NCBI GenBank assembly: GCA_036940085.1 | Contig: JALLBK010000335.1 | Coordinates: 1 to 44,151 of the forward strand | Origin: Discostella pseudostelligera | Lineage: Eukaryota; Bacillariophyta; Thalassiosirophyceae; Thalassiosirales; Thalassiosiraceae | Length of the DNA stretch: 44,151 nt | Direction: 5' to 3' | In this document: positions 40,597-44,151 of the stretch, in pieces | Numbering within the stretch: the first letter of the stretch is position 1 | How the letters are laid out: each line of letters begins with the position of its first letter | The notes under the pieces: model-generated | Databases searched by the model: none | What the model saw: only the letters and a program-made list of their open reading frames with translations | Told to the model about the DNA's origin: nothing | Program-made: the position numbers and the translations under genes

Positions 40597-41833
40597 ATGA
40601 AGAACGTTATCGCGTTATCACTTTCCTTGCTCATTGGCTTCGCTCAAGCAGCATGCCCTAATTCATGTTCTGGACATGGCACTTGTGGAATCGATGAAGT
40701 GGTACGTCGATAACTTGGACTCGCAGGGTTTGTAAGACGGCTTTCATTCTCACCCTTTTTCGCTCGTCATCTTCATTCACAAGTGCACCTGCTATCCTGG
40801 ATGGGGAACGGGTGGAGATGCTGGTGGTGATTGCTCCGAGAGGTTCTGCCCTTACGAATTGGCATGGGTTGACACCCCAATGCGCGATGGAGGAAGGCAC
40901 AGGTACGCAGAATGTGCCAACAAAGGAACATGCAATCGACAGACTGCAGAGTGTGACTGCTTTCCAGGGTACGAAGGCAAAGCTTGCGGACGCCAATCTT
41001 GTCCAAACGATTGCTCCGGGCACGGAACTTGTGAATACATGAAAGACTTGGCGTTTGGCATTGTTTACAACGAGTATTACGACGGTTCCACTAATGCCCT
41101 TTCTGGCCTCGGAGTGGGAGGAAAGACTTTCTCCCATGAGCACTCCTGGGACAATGAACGCGCTCGTGCTTGCGTCTGTGACGCTGGTTGGATGGGCTTG
41201 GGTTGTCAAGAGCGTATGTGCCCGTATGGAAATGATGTCATGGACGTCATCCCTGGATTTGACGAGAACTCGCTTCTTGGAATGCCAGGATATGGAAATG
41301 AAGTGGCTCAGGTTCAGACCGTGACACTTTACGATGCCGACCTTGATAATGCGAATTTCGCCGGCAAGACGTTTGCTATCCAGTTCACTTCCAAACTCAA
41401 TGAAACTTTTGTCACTCAGCCTATCATGTGGGACACCACCGACTCAGTTCTTGCTGGATATATTGAAAGCGCATTGAAAAAGCTGCCGAACAAAGTTATT
41501 GACGACGTTGACGTTTCAGTCGACTCCACTGTAGACGCTAATGGTGTTGTGATTGATGTTATGTTCACCGGGTCAGCCACCCAGGGAAAACAGCACAAGC
41601 TCGAAATCCTCCACAAGACATGCCAAGCAGGATGCACTCCTCGTATCACAGGCTTGTCTAATCTTCGCACGTTCTCTGATACTACTCTCTCAACAGTTGA
41701 AATCTCTACTGTTGGTAGTCACGAATCTTATGAATGCGGTCGCCGTGGTAAATGCGATAGGAACAATGGATTGTGCATGTGCTACGTCGGCTTTACAGGC
41801 GAGACTTGCGGTATTCTCACAGCACTCGTCTAA
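40597..41833 (+). CDS. Secreted EGF-like domain protein
   Basis: Exons 40597-40701 and 40784-41833 (intron 82 nt) give about 384 residues. A clear signal peptide (MKNVIALSLSLLIGFAQA) precedes ACPNSCSGHGTC. EGF-type modules follow: CTCYPGWGTGGDAGGDCSER, then CANKGTCNRQTAECDCFPGY, then CPNDCSGHGTCEY continuing to ACVCDAGWMGLGCQ, and a last one, CGRRGKCDRNNGLCMCYVGF. Between the third and last module sits a 140-residue beta-rich region (FAGKTFAIQFTSKLNETF, AGYIESALKKLPN, DVDVSVD). It resembles the repeated module of large stramenopile surface proteins (family knowledge, uncertain). No membrane anchor is seen. The codons are unusually C-ending (GGC, GTC, AAC), suggesting high expression. An extracellular or cell-wall adhesion role is inferred. 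Confidence 0.83.
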
Positions 41834-42303
41834 ACAATGACCTGAAAGAAGTCTGATAATATCACACGGACTTGCTGGGTAATTCGAGTCATCGCCGAGA
41901 GGTGGACTTTCCTGTTCAAGATTAGGTCGTATCGTAATGAAGACAAGACAAGAGTGACGATGGGACGGGTGCAGCTGCAAAGAGTTGAGAAAACACTCAA
42001 GTCAGAGTTGTACTCAGAATATATCCATGAAAGTGAATAAGACGTTCGCGTATCTCGGACTCATTAATCAATTTCATTTAGTTGTTTCATATTGATGTCT
42101 GATCAATTTCATTCAATCCGATCCTCTATCACTATTCGATATACCTTAGGAGGGAAGCGCCTCTATGAAAAGTAGTTCGCAAGGCAAAATCGCATATTTT
42201 TACCTCTAGCTCCTGAGTCGGTTTTTGTTTCGGAGGCTATTCCTCTCAAGAATAGATGGGACTCCTTCCTTGGTCTCGAAAAGGAAGATTGGTCATCCTG
42301 ATA
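41834..42303. other. Convergent intergenic region
   Basis: About 470 bases between the stops of the EGF protein gene (+) and the LRR_5 gene (-). It should hold both 3' untranslated regions. No gene or repeat of note. Confidence 0.5.
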
Positions 42304-44151
42304 TCAATCCTCCTCGCTACTTCCCTCAGATTCAGATTGCAAATGATGCGCATGAAACATGTGGTGAACGAACATGCCAAAAAATCCACCAAACCAAGGA
42401 TGAAAAGGCATGTCATCATCAGACTCCTCCTCATCCTCTGAGTTCTCTTCATCGGAATCCTCAACCACATCGAAAGTTGGCAATAGGAACGACAGAACAT
42501 TTGGAATTATAACAGTTGCGCCACAATGCATTCGATGCTCCGCCTTCTTCATGGCGTCACGGAGATTATTGGCACTCGACACGTCGGCATGTTGTTCCAG
42601 AATCTTTGATCTCCAGAGAGCGAGTTCCAACAATGAGGCGACATCCCTCAAATTTTCATAGACTGCCAACTTGGAAGTAATCACATCATAATGTTTTTCC
42701 TGTTTGCTGGCGCGAATAGTAATAGGAATCTGCTCCAACATGTAATGAATATCCAATAACCATTTGCTCGCTTTCATCTGATTCAATCGCTTTGGAATAC
42801 CGTGTAGAGCAAAAAAAGAATACATACACAGATTCTCGTCATCACAAGAACCATGATTCCACCAACCCTGTACCGACTCTCCAGTTATGAACTCTTCCAT
42901 CTCCTCACAGAACTCAAGTGCACCCAAGCTCCGGCAGTCATCAAATGCAGCCCGAAGAATTGTTTTCACGGTGGAGGGTATAATGATACGCTCTAATGAT
43001 GTACAGCCTGCGAATGCGTAGAATCCAATGTGCTCTAACCCCTCACAGAGACCTATGCGCCTCAGCTGTGAGCAGGCACGGAAAGCTTCGCTGTCAATTA
43101 TTGTGACCGTGGAAGGGATGGCGATGTGCTCGAGTGATCTGCATCTAGCAAATGCTGTTGATTCTATCACTAACAATCCCTCACAAAGCTCAACATCCAT
43201 CAATGATGAGCAATCTTTGAATGCATCTTCACTAACAGCTGCGACGGTGGATGGAATTTTGATCTGTTGAAGTGAGGTGCAGCTGTGAAATGCCTCAATA
43301 CCAATGGTCGCTAGTCCCTCGCATAGCTCCACTTCCCTCAAACTTGTGCAATGTTGGAAAGCGCCCCGGCCTAGTTTAGTCACAGAAGATGGGATGCTGA
43401 TGTGCTCGAGTGAAGTGCAATTATCGAATGCCAATGAATGGATCTCTGTCAGTCCCTCGCAAAGCTCCACGTCCGTCAGCGTTGAGCAATATTGGAATGC
43501 GCCATTCTCAATAGCTTTGACAGCGGATGGTATATTGATCTGTGCAAGAGATGCGCATTCACGAAGTGCCTCTTTTTCAATACAAGCTAGCCCCTCACGT
43601 AGCCCCACATTCCCCAACTCTGTGCAATTAAAAAATGTTGACCGACCAATTTCCTTCACAGTAGTTGGAATAGAGATGGATTGGAGCGATCCACAATTAT
43701 AAAAAGCCGCCGAATCAATCTTTGTCAGACCCTCGCAAAGGCTTACGCTCTTCATCTGTGTGCAATTGAAGAATGCGAGCTCCGGGATAGTTTCTAGAGT
43801 GGATGGAATGTGAAGTAGCTCAAGCGATGTACAGGAATGAAATGCACCTAACCCTAACTCAGGCAACCCCTCACGTAGCTCTACCTCCCTCAAATTTCTG
43901 CAAAAGCGAAACGCATGATCACCAATCGATTTGACGGTGGTTGGAAGATGAATCTGCTCGAGAGATGCACACTCCTGAAATGCTTGCGCACCAACAAATT
44001 TCAGCCCCTCGCTCAGTACAACTTCTACCAATTGCTTGCACCCACGAAAGGCCTGGTTGCTAATTATTTCGACAGTCGAAGGGATGAAAATGCGCTGTAG
44101 AGAGCTACAGCCCTCAAACGCCCCATCTAGGATGAAACTCAACGCTCCATC
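42304..44151 (-). CDS. BspA-like LRR_5 repeat protein (partial, 5' end beyond window)
   Basis: The frame is open to the window edge (first codons DGALSFILDGAF) and no ATG start is seen, so the N-terminus is missing; about 615 residues are present. The first 410 residues are about nine tandem 46-residue super-repeats. Each pairs two 23-residue LRR_5 units: an IPSTVxxIxxxAFxxCxxL unit and an ELCEGLxxIxxxAFxxCxSL unit. These units form a curved solenoid, typically for protein or surface binding. The ninth repeat degrades into a WWNHGSC stretch, then a helical region (ENLRDVASLLELALW). The end is strongly acidic (EDSDEENSEDEEESDDD), then aromatic/His-rich (FHPWFGGFFGMFVHHMFHAH) and acidic again. 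BspA-like families are greatly expanded in diatoms; the function is unknown. Confidence 0.88.
   Translation of the reverse strand, partial: DGALSFILDGAFEGCSSLQRIFIPSTVEIISNQAFRGCKQLVEVVLSEGLKFVGAQAFQECASLEQIHLPTTVKSIGDHAFRFCRNLREVELREGLPELGLGAFHSCTSLELLHIPSTLETIPELAFFNCTQMKSVSLCEGLTKIDSAAFYNCGSLQSISIPTTVKEIGRSTFFNCTELGNVGLREGLACIEKEALRECASLAQINIPSAVKAIENGAFQYCSTLTDVELCEGLTEIHSLAFDNCTSLEHISIPSSVTKLGRGAFQHCTSLREVELCEGLATIGIEAFHSCTSLQQIKIPSTVAAVSEDAFKDCSSLMDVELCEGLLVIESTAFARCRSLEHIAIPSTVTIIDSEAFRACSQLRRIGLCEGLEHIGFYAFAGCTSLERIIIPSTVKTILRAAFDDCRSLGALEFCEEMEEFITGESVQGWWNHGSCDDENLCMYSFFALHGIPKRLNQMKASKWLLDIHYMLEQIPITIRASKQEKHYDVITSKLAVYENLRDVASLLELALWRSKILEQHADVSSANNLRDAMKKAEHRMHCGATVIIPNVLSFLLPTFDVVEDSDEENSEDEEESDDDMPFHPWFGGFFGMFVHHMFHAHHLQSESEGSSEED

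Noticed and set aside
1..44151. CRISPR arrays, transposons, insertion sequences, rRNA
   Set aside because: No spacer-repeat arrays, transposase or reverse transcriptase frames, terminal repeats with target duplications, or rRNA-like sequence were seen.

Overview
The window is nuclear DNA of a photosynthetic stramenopile, most likely a centric diatom (inference). The signs are small spliceosomal introns (mostly about 50-135 nt, GT-AG), plastid proteins whose signal peptides end in a cleavage motif of the A-F type (STAAF, VDAF, IEAF), a BspA-like LRR_5 protein, a zinc-finger family common in stramenopiles, and dense packing in divergent pairs. All gene models were built by hand from reading frames and splice sites. 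Two single-N gaps (9310 and 29345) are each flanked by an exact duplicate and are assembly joins, not biology.

Layout: a possible gene fragment lies at the left edge. Then come VPS36 (-), ribulose-phosphate 3-epimerase (-), an acidic plastid membrane protein (+), a VOC/glyoxalase-fold protein (-), a mitochondrial-type RsfS ribosome silencing factor (-), a GT2 glycosyltransferase (+, broken only by the assembly join), glycerol kinase (-) and a plastid-type DUF1289 protein (+). They are followed by a poorly resolved small gene (-), a disordered hypothetical protein (-), a La-related protein (+), a secreted cysteine-rich protein (+), a UBL-BAG co-chaperone (-), an ERCC6L2-type SNF2 ATPase (+), a zinc-finger protein (+), a plastid membrane protein (-) and a Bax-inhibitor-1 family protein (+). 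The right end holds AP-3 sigma (-), dymeclin (+), a REXO4-type exonuclease (+), a secreted EGF protein (+) and a partial LRR_5 repeat protein (-) that runs off the edge.

These are mostly unrelated housekeeping genes, not an operon-like pathway. VPS36, AP-3 sigma and dymeclin share an endomembrane theme, but the genes are not clustered. The strongest unexplained signal is regulatory. An E2F-like element, core TTTGGCGGGA with the extended form GGCAWAGATTTGGCGGGA, recurs more than 20 times. It is confined to 5' regions, lies about 76-200 bp before the start codons of twelve genes and about 360 bp before a thirteenth, and is often shared by divergent pairs. At three loci it is joined, always in the same order and orientation, to a 13-mer G-box CTTACACGTGGCA. 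This looks like a common promoter architecture of this genome.
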